DNA from: Prevotella sp. CAG:1092
Lineage (GTDB): Bacteria > Bacteroidota > Bacteroidia > Bacteroidales > Bacteroidaceae
Direction of reading: 5' to 3'
Length of the DNA: 5,240 nt
Assembly: GCA_000436915.1 (NCBI GenBank)
Contig: HF994195.1
Span: 17,867 to 23,106 of the forward strand
This document shows, one piece after another, positions 4,669-5,240 of this stretch. A model generated the notes under the pieces. That model was not told where the DNA came from, searched no databases, and saw only the letters and a list, made by a program, of their open reading frames with translations. The position numbers and the translations under genes are program-made. The first letter of the stretch is position 1, and each line of letters starts with the position of its first letter.

Positions 4669-5240
4669 CTATTTCTTAGATGCACGAATGAAATATGCTA
4701 TCAAGAGGATGTAGGCTACGAGAGAGCATACCTCGGAGAGTGGGTTTGCCCACCATGTGTCGGCAATAGAGAATTCTATGCCACCAAACTTCAGCAATGC
4801 ACTAACTACTCCCATCAAAGCACCACCAGCAATAAAGCCGCTTGCGATGAGTGTACCCTTTTCGCCACGCTCGTTGTTAACCTTTGCATCCTTGCTGCGA
4901 GAAGTCACATACCAGTTAACAGCACCACCTACTACCAATGGCACATTCAACTCTAAAGGAATAAACATACCCAAGGCAAATGCCAAAGCAGGAATCTTCA
5001 ACCATGTAAGGATGATGGCAAGCAAAGCACCGATGCCATACAATATCCAAGGAGCGCCTACGCCATTCATCAAAGGATCGATTACTGCAGCCATAGCGTT
5101 AGCCTGTGGTGCAGAAAGAGCGCCTGAAGCAAAACCATAGGTTTCGTTCAATAGCATCATCACACCTCCAACGGTGAGTGCGCTGACGAGGGTGCCAAGG
5201 AATTTCCACGACTCTTGTTTCTTTGGTGTAGTACCAAGCC
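4669..5240 (-). CDS. OPT-family oligopeptide transporter, C-terminal part
   Basis: The minus-strand frame is open from the right window edge to the TAG at 4671-4669 and gives the last 189 residues. The true start lies beyond the window; the GTG at 5163 is an internal valine. The fragment has about five hydrophobic segments: roughly 12-30 (FLGTLVSALTVGGVMMLL), 63-81 (PWILYGIGALLAIILTWL), 84-111 (ALAFALGMFIPLELNVPLVVGGAVNW), 128-149 (GTLIASGFIAGGALMGVVSALL) and 167-184. The run GMFIPLELNVPLVVGG, a charged loop (SRSKDAKVNNERGEKG), then LIASGFIAGGALMGV resembles the end of bacterial OPT transporters, which import oligopeptides across the inner membrane by proton symport. The exact substrate is unknown. 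Its transcript converges on trmB and would include the 22-bp palindrome array in its 3' UTR. Confidence 0.88.
   Translation of the reverse strand, partial: LGTTPKKQESWKFLGTLVSALTVGGVMMLLNETYGFASGALSAPQANAMAAVIDPLMNGVGAPWILYGIGALLAIILTWLKIPALAFALGMFIPLELNVPLVVGGAVNWYVTSRSKDAKVNNERGEKGTLIASGFIAGGALMGVVSALLKFGGIEFSIADTWWANPLSEVCSLVAYILLIAYFIRASKK

Noticed and set aside
4757..5140. Plus-strand ORF of 127 codons opposite the OPT transporter
   Set aside because: It is the antisense shadow of a gene with clear membrane segments and OPT-like motifs; no start signals or recognisable domain.
5161..5163. GTG as the start of the OPT gene
   Set aside because: The frame stays open to the window edge with hydrophobic, family-like sequence (a membrane segment spans this point), so the codon is internal.

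Overview
The window looks like ordinary chromosomal DNA from a member of the Bacteroidota, most likely Prevotella or a close relative. This rests on the protein flavours (short XseB, Bacteroidota-type TrmB, type II branched-chain aminotransferase), on the lack of strong Shine-Dalgarno sites, and on three promoters of the Bacteroidota type (TTG or TTTG, 20 bp, TAnnTTTG). No marker gene fixes the genus.

Layout. Positions 1-190 hold the end of a subtilisin-family (S8) serine peptidase. A gene-free stretch of about 210 bp follows, with four degenerate tandem repeats, a C8A8 tract and a GC-rich hairpin. Next come xseB and xseA, the two subunits of exodeoxyribonuclease VII, overlapping by four bases (ATGA) on the plus strand. 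ilvE (branched-chain aminotransferase) follows with its own promoter and a strong terminator. Positions 3099-3630 hold two small genes. A 56-codon minus-strand ORF encodes a putative exported peptide. A 41-codon plus-strand ORF lies directly upstream of trmB (tRNA m7G46 methyltransferase). Both start a short distance downstream of a good promoter. A 19-bp perfect hairpin ends trmB. It is followed by a 22-bp-period array of palindromes, and then by the C-terminal part of an OPT-family oligopeptide transporter on the minus strand, which runs off the right edge.

The identified genes are housekeeping functions: DNA repair (xseBA), branched-chain amino acid synthesis (ilvE), tRNA modification (trmB), peptide uptake (OPT) and protein degradation (S8). 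Only xseB and xseA form an evident functional unit. The 41-codon ORF and trmB probably share a transcript.

I see no mobile element, CRISPR array, tRNA, rRNA or obvious defence system, and no complete new system. The items most worth a second look are the two undescribed small ORFs, the 22-bp palindrome array at 4553-4625 and the repeat/C8A8 tract at 191-297.
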